Shown here: piece by piece, positions 7,235 to 14,631 of the stretch
Position numbering within the stretch: the stretch's first letter is position 1
Layout of the letters: every line of letters starts with the position of its first letter
Source of the DNA: Lachnospiraceae bacterium
GTDB taxonomy: Bacteria > Bacillota > Clostridia > Lachnospirales > Lachnospiraceae
Direction: 5' to 3'
NCBI GenBank assembly: GCA_900759665.1
Contig: CAAEWE010000065.1
Location: 1-30,143 of the forward strand
DNA length: 30,143 bases
The notes under the pieces: generated by a model
The model's database searches: none
The model's input: the letters and a program-made list of their open reading frames with translations, nothing else
What the model was told of the DNA's origin: nothing
Position numbers and translations under genes: made by a program

Positions 7235-9391
7235 ATGAAGCAGAACAGATCTATTTATTACAGATATAGGCGAAATGCCGTCCTTGCAGGTATGATCGCC
7301 TCACTGCTGCTCACCTCCCCTGCTCTGACCGGAGGACACACAGCATCTGCGGCCGGCCGGCAGATCGACCGGATGATCAGCCGCATAGATGAAAAAACGG
7401 ACACCGGACTGGTACATTCGCATTTTGAAACAGCAGATGGAGACGGATACTGCGATCCGGCTGCTGACACCACCCGTCCGTCAAAACTCAAAAAAACTCC
7501 CGATCTTCCGACGCGTTACGATCTGCGGGAGCATAATCTGACAACCTCTATCAAGGATCAGGGTGCCACCGGTTGCTGCTGGGCATTTTCTGCGATCAAG
7601 GTGATCGAATCAAACTGTATCAAAAACGGTTTATTCGATGCCGGCTCCACGGATTTCTCCGAAAGCCATCTGGCATGGTATTCCTACCATCCGGCCACCA
7701 GTCCTTCGGATCCGACCTACAATGACGGCATCCTGTCGGCAACGGTTTCCTCCTCTTCCAGCTTTCCCGATCCCTTCGCCTACGGAAGTGCCAAAGGTAC
7801 CATTGCTTACGATAATGGTGGTTCTGCCATTCTTGCCAACTTTACCCTTGCCAAGTGGTGCGGGGCAGAATACGAAAGTGCGGCACCGTTTACCGGAGCC
7901 AATTCCGAGCAGATTGCCTCTATGGCATACAATATGCAGATCAATACCGACCTGCGTTATGATTCCTATGCACATCTTCAGAATGTGTATAATTTTGACG
8001 AATACACACTTAGCGACCAATATTATTACACCGATTCTTCCATCATCCCTAAAATGAAGAAGGCCATACTGGATTACGGTGCCATGTCCACTTCTCTTTA
8101 TTATGACAAAGCATATCTGCACACCTCTGCCAGTGGGTCTGCTTATTACCAGAATCACTATGCCGGTGTCCAGGCCGTGAAACAGGCCAACCACAGTGTT
8201 ACGATCGTAGGCTGGGATGACAATTTTGCCGCATCTGACTTTTCCCGTACCCCGCCCGGCAACGGAGCCTGGCTGATCGCCAACAGTTATGGCACCTCCT
8301 CCGGGGACACCGGTTACTTCTGGCTCTCCTATTATGATCAGTCCATCTGTGACTGTTCCAGCTTTTTGATGGAATCCTCCTCCAACTATGACAATATCTA
8401 TCAGTATGACGGATTCGGCTGGGGTACTGCAAATTATTCCAACTCTGCCGATTTAAAGGCAGCAAATATCTTTAAAGCAGAATCCACTTCCAATCAGAAA
8501 TTGAGAGCGGTCTCCTTTTATACTCTTACCAACGACCAGCCTTACCGGATCGAGGTTTACCGCAACATAAAGTCCGGTCCCACTGACGGTATCCGGATCG
8601 ACAGTTGTACCACCGAAGGCACTGCAGCACAGAACGGATATCATACAGTCACATTAAATACGCCTGTCACACTGGACGCAGGAGAACGTTTTTCTGTCGT
8701 GGTCACCTACCGCCAAAAAGCATCCGGTAAGATCTATGTCCCTCTGGAAGGCCGTGATTCCTCAGACTCTTCCCTCAGTATCTGTTATGGCTCCCGCCTG
8801 GGAGAGAGCTTTCTGTTTACGAAACTGAGTTCGAAATCTTCCGACAGCACGATCCATTGGCTGGATACCGCAGCCCTCGGATATCATAATGTCTGCGTCA
8901 AGGCATTTGCCGATGACACAACGGATCCTTCCGATCCCCTGCCATCCGTCACAAAAACAATCACACTCGGCCGTGGTGAAACCTTTCAGCTGCCACAGGG
9001 TTACACTTATACCAGCAATGACCCGTCTCTGGCAACCGTAAATGCCTCCGGAAAAGTCAAAACACGCCGGAAAGGAAAAACAACCATCCTCGCATCTGAC
9101 GCTGACGGCACATCCGGCAGCCTGTACCGTTTTGTGATCAAAAAAGCCCCTTCCGGGGTGAAGATCAAGCCTGCCAAAAAGACCATTAAAAAAGGAAAGC
9201 ACCTCAAACTTAAGGTAAAGCTTTCCTCAGGTTCTGCCAGCCGCAGGATCACCTTCCGTTCCTCCCGTCCGGGAGTTGCCAGGGTATCCAAAACCGGCAG
9301 GATCACTGCCCGCCGCAAGGGCAGTACAACAATCCGTGTAAAAACATACAATGGACATACGGCATCCATGAAACTGACTGTGATCCGCTAA
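7235..9391 (+). CDS. Secreted papain-family (C1A) cysteine protease with Ig-like C-terminus
   Basis: This 718-residue protein has a signal peptide (basic start, hydrophobic core about 14-31, likely cleavage after the Ala run near 40). The C1 peptidase domain spans about 91-370: oxyanion Gln109 and Cys115 in DQGATGCCWAFS, His320 in NHSVTIVGWDD and Asn350 in WLIANSYG, so the catalytic set is complete. A beta-rich lectin-like region follows (about 380-560). Two BIG2-like Ig domains end the protein (about 563-718, each with the SxxPxxAxV.xxGxxxxxxxG pattern). The C-terminus is very basic and has no LPXTG, so attachment is probably non-covalent. It probably acts outside the cell on proteins or peptides. 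AAGGA lies close to the ATG. It is monocistronic. Confidence 0.9.
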   Translation: MKQNRSIYYRYRRNAVLAGMIASLLLTSPALTGGHTASAAGRQIDRMISRIDEKTDTGLVHSHFETADGDGYCDPAADTTRPSKLKKTPDLPTRYDLREHNLTTSIKDQGATGCCWAFSAIKVIESNCIKNGLFDAGSTDFSESHLAWYSYHPATSPSDPTYNDGILSATVSSSSSFPDPFAYGSAKGTIAYDNGGSAILANFTLAKWCGAEYESAAPFTGANSEQIASMAYNMQINTDLRYDSYAHLQNVYNFDEYTLSDQYYYTDSSIIPKMKKAILDYGAMSTSLYYDKAYLHTSASGSAYYQNHYAGVQAVKQANHSVTIVGWDDNFAASDFSRTPPGNGAWLIANSYGTSSGDTGYFWLSYYDQSICDCSSFLMESSSNYDNIYQYDGFGWGTANYSNSADLKAANIFKAESTSNQKLRAVSFYTLTNDQPYRIEVYRNIKSGPTDGIRIDSCTTEGTAAQNGYHTVTLNTPVTLDAGERFSVVVTYRQKASGKIYVPLEGRDSSDSSLSICYGSRLGESFLFTKLSSKSSDSTIHWLDTAALGYHNVCVKAFADDTTDPSDPLPSVTKTITLGRGETFQLPQGYTYTSNDPSLATVNASGKVKTRRKGKTTILASDADGTSGSLYRFVIKKAPSGVKIKPAKKTIKKGKHLKLKVKLSSGSASRRITFRSSRPGVARVSKTGRITARRKGSTTIRVKTYNGHTASMKLTVIR

Positions 9392-9393
9392 GA

Positions 9394-10122
9394 TCACTTT
9401 CCGGATCCTCCGGTCTTTGCCGGGGGATCCTCTGCATTTTCTCCGTTTTCCGCAGGTTCCTCCGGCAGGGAATCCATAAAGGCAGCAAAGAAATCCGGAC
9501 ACATATCCATCAGCGTCTGCTCCTTACGCTCACTGCTCACCAGATCCAGAACCGGCTGCATCACTGTCCGGAACCGCTCCGGATCCTTTGACAAACGCAG
9601 GATCTCTGCTGTATTGATGGCATCGGCCAATGCAGTATGCTGTGCTCCCTGGAACTCATAATCCGCTGCTGATACCGCATAGGACAATTTGATACGGTGA
9701 TGCAGTCCCAGCAGCCGCCGGAACTCCTCCTGAAAATCAGTCCAATGAGTCTCCATCTGCTCTATGATCGTGCCCGGATAACTCTTAAATGCGGCCTCAT
9801 TCTGAAACTGACGGATATCCGACATGCTCCAGGAATAAAACTGCGTCTCATCATTGCCGATCCAGGCTGTAAAATCATCCATCGCCTCCGCAAAGCCGGG
9901 AGCATCCTTCACCTTGTCATCCGTAATACCAGTCAGCTCAATGATCACTGCGTCCATCGGTCCAAACTCCGGTTTCACATAGCTCTGATACATATCTGTC
10001 ACAACAAACTGCTCATCCATCCGCACGGCACCAATCTCGATCAACTCACTGGACAGCTTATTTTTCCCCCGCCATTGCTTTTCTATTTTGTTCATTTCTA
10101 AATCTATCATGATGTGCTGCAT
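9394..10122 (-). CDS. DEDDh 3'-5' exonuclease (RNase T/DNA polymerase III epsilon type)
   Basis: This 242-residue protein starts with exonuclease motif I, IDLEMN (D7, E9). D102 in SWSMSDIRQ fits motif II. The QHTALADA block gives H162 and D167 of motif III, so the DEDDh set is complete. The fold ends near residue 190; the tail is acidic and rich in Pro and Gly. The family trims 3' ends of RNA or DNA, and the sequence resembles stand-alone KapD-like exonucleases; the substrate is not deducible. GGGAG precedes the ATG. It is convergent with the protease gene, with only 2 bp between the stop codons, and divergent from veg. Confidence 0.85.
   Translation of the reverse strand: MQHIMIDLEMNKIEKQWRGKNKLSSELIEIGAVRMDEQFVVTDMYQSYVKPEFGPMDAVIIELTGITDDKVKDAPGFAEAMDDFTAWIGNDETQFYSWSMSDIRQFQNEAAFKSYPGTIIEQMETHWTDFQEEFRRLLGLHHRIKLSYAVSAADYEFQGAQHTALADAINTAEILRLSKDPERFRTVMQPVLDLVSSERKEQTLMDMCPDFFAAFMDSLPEEPAENGENAEDPPAKTGGSGK
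9403..9430. terminator. Strong hairpin at the junction of two convergent genes
   Basis: The arms 9403-9413 and 9420-9430 give 11 bp including one G-T pair, with a 6-nt loop. It lies inside the last codons of the exonuclease gene, 11 nt after the protease stop. T-rich sequence after it is weak, so termination is plausible rather than certain. Confidence 0.4.
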
Positions 10123-10184
10123 TTTTATACTCCCTATATTTTGTTATATCCGATATTTTTTGTATCTACATATAGTGCCTGATA

Positions 10185-10213
10185 TTGACTTTTCTGCATT
10201 TTCGTGGTACTCT
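10185..10213 (+). promoter_or_regulatory. Extended -10 promoter for veg
   Basis: TTGACT (10185-10190), a 17-nt spacer ending in TGG, and TACTCT (10208-10213). The TG one base before the -10 box gives an extended -10. The leader is about 80 nt. Confidence 0.6.
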
Positions 10214-10297
10214 ATAAGTGTAGTGCTAACGATTGTTATCGAATCATCCCCCCCTATTTCTGATTCATGACAATCCCGTAATCAAAGGAGGCGAACT

Positions 10298-10537
10298 ATG
10301 AGTCAATCCGATATCAATAAGGTTAGACGTTCTGTAGGTATGAATATTGGCAGTAAAGTTAAAATCCGTGCAAACCGCGGCCGACATAAGATTGACATCA
10401 CCGAAGGAACCATTTGCAAAACGTATCCGAGCATTTTTCTGGTAGAGATCGTAAATGATCTGGATTCCACCACCCAGACGGTTTCTTATAGTTATACCGA
10501 TGTATTAACAAAAGATGTCCAGATGCAGTTACTGTAA
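10298..10537 (+). CDS. veg: Veg family protein
   Basis: This 79-residue protein matches the Veg family (PF06257) over its whole length. Recognisable blocks are a DINKVRRSV start, GSKVKIRANRGRHK in the middle and a VSYSYTDVLTKDV end. In Bacillus subtilis veg is very strongly transcribed and has been linked to biofilm gene control; its biochemical role is not settled. AAAGGAGG lies upstream of the ATG. It is monocistronic, with a clear terminator after it. Confidence 0.93.
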   Translation: MSQSDINKVRRSVGMNIGSKVKIRANRGRHKIDITEGTICKTYPSIFLVEIVNDLDSTTQTVSYSYTDVLTKDVQMQLL

Positions 10538-10548
10538 CAAGATAATTC

Positions 10549-10578
10549 AAAAGCCATCCATTTATGGATGGCTTTTTT
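10549..10578 (+). terminator. Rho-independent terminator of veg
   Basis: A 13-bp stem (10549-10561 / 10564-10576) with a 2-nt loop ends in a T run (10573-10578). The stem core is AGCCATCCAT / ATGGATGGCT. It lies between convergent genes, so it may also serve the SEC-C gene. Confidence 0.9.
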
Positions 10579-10592
10579 ATCTGTAGAAATAA

Positions 10593-11096
10593 TTAAGCTC
10601 TTCCGCAACAGAATTTGTACTTCTTGCCACTGCCGCATGGACATGGATCGTTTCTGCCAACTTTCTTTTCCTTAACGATGGTTCCGGACTTTTTCTGCTC
10701 CATATAAAGCTCTTTTCTGCGCTCAACGCTCAAAAGATCATTCCATACCGGAAGCTCATAAAGCCAGTCTGCCTTCGCCTCAACCATATGATAATAAAGC
10801 TGCTCCAGATCAATATCAAGAGTAACCTGTGTATCCTCATCCATATCCTCGATCGGATTGGGCGTCTTCAGACTCTCATTGATACCATCCAGAAAACCTG
10901 TCATATATTTTAATTCCATGTTATATTTTTCCGCAAGCTCCTTCACCGTACCGGACACAACCTCCTCCGGATCTGCCAGAAGCTGCTCATATACAGCCTT
11001 TTCTTCATTAAAATACTTTGCCCAGATCGCCTGACCTGCTTTTGAATTAATGTCAACGCCGTAAGCGTACTCTCTCCAATCCTGCAGTAATCCCAT
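10593..11096 (-). CDS. SEC-C motif (zinc-binding) protein
   Basis: This 167-residue protein has a helical N-terminal part of unknown function and a C-terminal SEC-C motif, NDPCPCGSGKKYKFCCG. The CxC...CC cysteines bind zinc, as at the end of SecA. SecA itself is absent here: no motor domain is present. Such small proteins are common in Clostridia and have been proposed to contact ribosomes or SecB-like partners; that is not shown by this sequence. GAGAGG lies upstream of the ATG. It has its own promoter and is convergent with veg. Confidence 0.85.
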   Translation of the reverse strand: MGLLQDWREYAYGVDINSKAGQAIWAKYFNEEKAVYEQLLADPEEVVSGTVKELAEKYNMELKYMTGFLDGINESLKTPNPIEDMDEDTQVTLDIDLEQLYYHMVEAKADWLYELPVWNDLLSVERRKELYMEQKKSGTIVKEKKVGRNDPCPCGSGKKYKFCCGRA

Positions 11097-11179
11097 TTCT
11101 AAAACCTCTCTTTTCTGAATTTAACAATGTGGTAAATATCCTCCCGTGCATGACAGGGACAATAAAAAACCTAATGTTT

Positions 11180-11208
11180 ATGATATCATTTGCCGGAATA
11201 TGTGTCAA
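11180..11208 (-). promoter_or_regulatory. Sigma-A type promoter for the SEC-C gene
   Basis: On the minus strand: consensus TTGACA (11203-11208), a 17-nt spacer and TATCAT (11180-11185). The leader is about 75 nt. Confidence 0.75.
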
Positions 11209-11213
11209 TCTGC

Positions 11214-11242
11214 TTGTCATACTTTTTGCCAGGTGTTAAAAT
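11214..11242 (+). promoter_or_regulatory. Sigma-A type promoter for the esterase gene
   Basis: TTGTCA (11214-11219), a 17-nt spacer and TAAAAT (11237-11242). Its -35 box lies 5 bp from the -35 box of the divergent SEC-C promoter, so polymerases would compete. Confidence 0.65.
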
Positions 11243-11327
11243 AAAAAAGTGTGGTTATGTATTCTTTTCTTTCACAAAACCACAAACCACAAACATCATC
11301 GAAGATTACTTCAGAATGGAGGACAAA

Positions 11328-12401
11328 ATGCATTTTTTGCCAACCGAAGATCATGTGAAAATCGGCGGCCGGACCATTTTCCGGGACAATATCCGCTATC
11401 TTGGATATTCTGCCACTTCCATATCTTTCCGTTTTACCGGAAAAAGAGCACAGGCGGTGATCATATCCGATCCTGCAGACTGGCCTGTGGAACATCACGC
11501 CTGGATCGGTGTATTTATCAATGATGCGTCCGAGCCGTTGAAACGTGTCGAGCTTACAAATTTACGACAGACTGTGGATCTATATGAGTCTGAAACGACA
11601 GATACTGTCACTGTTACGATCCTGAAATACAGCGAACCGGAGTATGCTATCTGCGGCATCGAGGAGTTGATCATTGATACCGACGATCTGCTTCCTCCTC
11701 CGGCACCAAAGGCACGCCGGATCCAGATCATAGGTGATTCCATTACCTGCGGTTACGGCGTCGAGGGAAGCGGAGAGGATCTGCTTCACGATACAGCTGT
11801 AGAAAACCCGGTAAAAGCTTATTCTGTTAAGACAGCCCGGGCTCTGGATGCAGATTTTGAAATCGTCGCCTGGAACGGAAAGGGCGTTATCTCTGCGTAT
11901 ATCGGAGACGGAGACCAGGCAGACGATTCCTGGCTGGTACCGATGCTTTACGAATACACGGATGCCGGCTGCTGCCAGCAGTTTTTCCATGAACCACCAT
12001 CCATGTGGGAGAAATGGGATCACACCCGTTTTGAACCGGATCTGGTCACTGTATACCTCGGCACCAACGATGCCAGCTATACCAAAAACTATCCGGAGCG
12101 CAAAAAGGCATTCAGCCTTGTTTACCAGGGTTTCCTGCGTAACATCCACGCCAGACATCCACAGGCAAAGATCCTCTGCATGCTTGGAACCATGGATCAG
12201 ACACTCTGCTCCACCGTACAGCATGCCGTAAAGGAATTCAGCCAGGCAAATGCGGACGTTGCCATCAAATATCTGCAGCTTCCTCTGCAGGACGAAGAAA
12301 ACGATGGCACCGGCACCTTCTGGCACCCGACCGAGGCTACACACGAAAAAGTATCCCAGCTGGTGACCGCTGCCGCCAAAAAGCTCATGGGCTGGGATTG
12401 A
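11328..12401 (+). CDS. SGNH/GDSL esterase of the CE2 (acetyl-xylan esterase-like) type
   Basis: This 357-residue protein has an N-terminal beta-sandwich (about 1-125) and a C-terminal SGNH hydrolase. The nucleophile motif is GDSITCGYG, block III is LGTND, and the catalytic His lies in WHPTEATHEK near the end. The two-domain layout matches carbohydrate esterase family 2, which removes acetyl groups from plant polysaccharides or their oligosaccharides. The ATG at 11328 has GGAGG 5 nt upstream. An upstream in-frame start would sit before the promoter's -10 box and adds no signal peptide. With this start the enzyme appears cytosolic, so it may act on imported acetylated oligosaccharides (inference). 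It is monocistronic. Confidence 0.85.
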   Translation: MHFLPTEDHVKIGGRTIFRDNIRYLGYSATSISFRFTGKRAQAVIISDPADWPVEHHAWIGVFINDASEPLKRVELTNLRQTVDLYESETTDTVTVTILKYSEPEYAICGIEELIIDTDDLLPPPAPKARRIQIIGDSITCGYGVEGSGEDLLHDTAVENPVKAYSVKTARALDADFEIVAWNGKGVISAYIGDGDQADDSWLVPMLYEYTDAGCCQQFFHEPPSMWEKWDHTRFEPDLVTVYLGTNDASYTKNYPERKKAFSLVYQGFLRNIHARHPQAKILCMLGTMDQTLCSTVQHAVKEFSQANADVAIKYLQLPLQDEENDGTGTFWHPTEATHEKVSQLVTAAAKKLMGWD

Positions 12402-12412
12402 TCAGACGCCAA

Positions 12413-12460
12413 AAGATCCCCCCTCTTATACCTTTTGGGTGTACAAGAGGGGGGATCTTA
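12413..12460 (+). terminator. Rho-independent terminator after the esterase gene
   Basis: A perfect 15-bp stem (12413-12427 / 12445-12459) has a 17-nt loop and is followed by ATTTTCC. It lies 11 nt after the esterase stop. The T tract is short but the stem is very GC-rich. Confidence 0.75.
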
Positions 12461-12509
12461 TTTTCCGAACAATTAAAACTGTGGGTGCTTTCCCCTGCCC
12501 GATCCATAT

Positions 12510-14060
12510 TTACGATACATTCCCGTAACGGTAAATACTTAACAGCATACCATACAGTGCCAGAGTCTCTGCAATGCCACTGTAATCTTGTGTACCGATC
12601 CCCCCAAAGACCGGTATCAGACCAACATAATGATTCCCCGGTGTCAGGCTGAACGCCTGTGCCGCCGCATAAAAGATCCGGAACAAAATAACAAATCCAA
12701 TGGATATTCCAAGCAGCCTTCCGGTGCGGTCTGACTGTCTCCATGCCTTTCGAACCAACCATACGGTAAAGGCGGTCAACGCTCCCAGTACAAGTACCAC
12801 CGGCAGGATTCCCACATATGCCATAAGCGTATTCAGATCACCATAAGTAATATATAAGTACACCTGTTCTGCAGAATATTCATTCTGCGCCAGCTTCTGC
12901 GTCAGAATGTCACTGGTTCCGATCCATTTGATCCCCTGCATCATCTGCACATGAAATAACTGCAATGCCGAAACCTGATCGTCCCCCACAATCGTTTTCC
13001 ACAATGCACTGTATTCCCGTCTCCGTTTTTCTGAGAAGAACAAAAACATGGTGTTCCAGCCTGCATGATGATAATATACGGACCAACGTGCATGACAGAC
13101 TACCGCAAAATCATACAACATGTAGATTCCCTTTGCCAGCACAAGCGCAATCCCCGTGATCCGGACCGTTTTCCTTTTGGGCAAAGAAATGATACGAAGT
13201 TGCACTGCCATCACAAATGCAAATGCCAGATATAACGCCGTTGTCCAAAACGTAAAATTATCCCAGCTTCCCAGCTCGCTGTCCGTCACCGATGCATCAA
13301 AGGAGAGCACAAGGGGCAGTGCCATTGCCAGGAGAGACTTCTCCATCTGATGCGGTTTTCCTTTCCAGCACGAAATCATTAGTCCGTAAATTGGGACATA
13401 CAATAAATAGTATCTTCTGGTAATCCAGCCCTTTTCTCCTCCCAGTAAGTGCTGCACAGTATCATCCAGAACCGGACAGATATTTCCCCCAATCCCTGTC
13501 CGGTGTATCAGATACCATACCGGAGCGATCATCAGCAGCAGTCCTGCCCATATACTGAACTTCTGATATTTGGTGTACGAAATATAGGACACAGCCGTAA
13601 AAATAATAATGCACAGAAACAGATCGATCCAGTTAATCTGTATTCTCCGGGGTAATGCAGCGGCAACAAGTGACCAGAGCTGTCCCCGCATATCCCGTTG
13701 AATACAATAAACCAACGCCATGCCAAGTCCCAATATAAAAAGCATTCCCAGCCATGGAAGCAGCACCTTTTCCGGACGATGGATCTGATCCAATGCCTTT
13801 CCGGTCTCCACAGGATCCCCCATTTGTTCTACGGCAGCTTCCACTGCTTCCTCTCTCGTCATGCCTGTTGAGATCCGGTATTCCGTTTCATCATCAATAT
13901 GATCCTCATATTCCCGGTAAATTTTCTGTCGTACCGGGCGGTACTGCAGCTGCTCCGTCAACCTGGAAAGATATTGCAGCTTTTGATCTCCCTCCGCTAT
14001 CGTGCCCTCATCGTCCCGCAATACATTATCTCTGTCATTCCCTTGATCTATCCTGCCCAT
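12510..14060 (-). CDS. HAAS-type N-terminus fused to an FtsW/RodA-like (SEDS) membrane protein
   Basis: The protein has 516 residues. Residues about 25-90 form a helical domain with REYEDHIDDETEYRISTGMT followed by REEAVEAAVEQMGDP, which matches the HAAS/permease-prefix pattern often encoded beside PadR regulators. From about 98 onward there are roughly ten membrane segments. The C-terminal block (a PGNHYVGLIPVFGGIGT stretch, then LYGMLLSIYRYG) resembles the LPFxSYGG end of SEDS proteins, which polymerise glycan in peptidoglycan synthesis. I cannot place the catalytic Asp of the canonical HTDF-like loop, so polymerase activity is uncertain. The ATG has GGAGG 7 nt upstream. It lies 36 nt after padR on the same strand, surely in one operon. 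Confidence 0.65.
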   Translation of the reverse strand: MGRIDQGNDRDNVLRDDEGTIAEGDQKLQYLSRLTEQLQYRPVRQKIYREYEDHIDDETEYRISTGMTREEAVEAAVEQMGDPVETGKALDQIHRPEKVLLPWLGMLFILGLGMALVYCIQRDMRGQLWSLVAAALPRRIQINWIDLFLCIIIFTAVSYISYTKYQKFSIWAGLLLMIAPVWYLIHRTGIGGNICPVLDDTVQHLLGGEKGWITRRYYLLYVPIYGLMISCWKGKPHQMEKSLLAMALPLVLSFDASVTDSELGSWDNFTFWTTALYLAFAFVMAVQLRIISLPKRKTVRITGIALVLAKGIYMLYDFAVVCHARWSVYYHHAGWNTMFLFFSEKRRREYSALWKTIVGDDQVSALQLFHVQMMQGIKWIGTSDILTQKLAQNEYSAEQVYLYITYGDLNTLMAYVGILPVVLVLGALTAFTVWLVRKAWRQSDRTGRLLGISIGFVILFRIFYAAAQAFSLTPGNHYVGLIPVFGGIGTQDYSGIAETLALYGMLLSIYRYGNVS

Positions 14061-14096
14061 CGTATCACCTCCATCATATTTTAATACCGTATGTGG

Positions 14097-14423
14097 TCAG
14101 TCAATCTGCAGCTGCATTACGTGCATCACAGCTCCTGCATACTCCGCCCACTCCCCTTTTTTGCGCTCCAATTCCTGCCTGCCATCCTTGGTGATCTGAT
14201 AATAGATCCTTTTTTTTCCGGCTGCTTCCCCCTCATAGGATTGCAAAAATCCGCTCTTTTCCAGAGAATGCAGCAACGGATATAGCGTGCCAACCTTCAT
14301 CTCAAAGACATCCTGAGAACGTTTCCGAAGCTCCTCGATCATCTGGTAGCCATACATATCCTGATCCTTCAATAGCTGCAGCAACAGCATCGTATTACTG
14401 CCTGACAATAAACTTTTATCCAT
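14097..14423 (-). CDS. PadR family transcriptional regulator
   Basis: This 108-residue protein has a winged helix typical of PadR: LLQLLKDQDMYGYQMIEEL, then VGTLYPLLHSLEKSGFL and a KRIYYQITKDGRQEL wing. The short C-terminal helix is the dimer arm. The ATG at 14423 has GGAG 7 nt upstream; an upstream in-frame ATG 13 codons earlier falls in the operator region and lacks a ribosome site. It is the first gene of an operon with the HAAS-SEDS protein. Two perfect operator-like palindromes cover its promoter, so autorepression is likely. Confidence 0.92.
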   Translation of the reverse strand: MDKSLLSGSNTMLLLQLLKDQDMYGYQMIEELRKRSQDVFEMKVGTLYPLLHSLEKSGFLQSYEGEAAGKKRIYYQITKDGRQELERKKGEWAEYAGAVMHVMQLQID

Positions 14424-14462
14424 TGTGAATCTCCATCCTTTCCTGATATTTTTCCAAAACAA

Positions 14463-14477
14463 TATCGACCATCGATA
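14463..14477. promoter_or_regulatory. Probable PadR operator, site 2 (start-site proximal)
   Basis: TATCGA-CCA-TCGATA is a perfect dyad with 6-bp arms, identical in its arms to the site at 14490-14504. It covers the expected transcription start of padR. Its centre is 27 bp from that of the other site. Confidence 0.75.
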
Positions 14478-14483
14478 TAACAG

Positions 14484-14512
14484 ATTATATATCGATAGTC
14501 GATAATTGTCAA
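14484..14512 (-). promoter_or_regulatory. Consensus promoter of the padR operon with an operator in its spacer
   Basis: On the minus strand: TTGACA (14507-14512), a 17-nt spacer and TATAAT (14484-14489), a full consensus match. The spacer holds the perfect dyad TATCGA-TAG-TCGATA (14490-14504), which abuts the -10 box. Binding there would block polymerase. Confidence 0.88.
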
Positions 14513-14535
14513 CGGATTTTAAAAAAATTGCCCCT

Positions 14536-14578
14536 AAAAATATAGCCAGCCTAAAGTAAAATTTAGACTGGCCATATT
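14536..14578 (-). terminator. Rho-independent terminator of the sigma/DUF4179 operon
   Basis: The arms 14539-14549 and 14568-14578 (AATATAGCCAG / CTGGCCATATT, with one internal mismatch pair) extend through CTAAA/TTTAG. On the minus strand the stem runs into TATTTTTAG. It lies about 54 nt after the stop at 14632. Confidence 0.7.
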
Positions 14579-14631
14579 CTTGATCATTTGATTTAGAAAA
14601 AGATGTTTGTTATTTGTTTGCTCTTATTTGC

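Noticed and set aside
10221..10241. TAAC...GTTA and CGAT...ATCG partial dyads in the veg leader
   Set aside because: Arms of four bases are too short to claim an operator.
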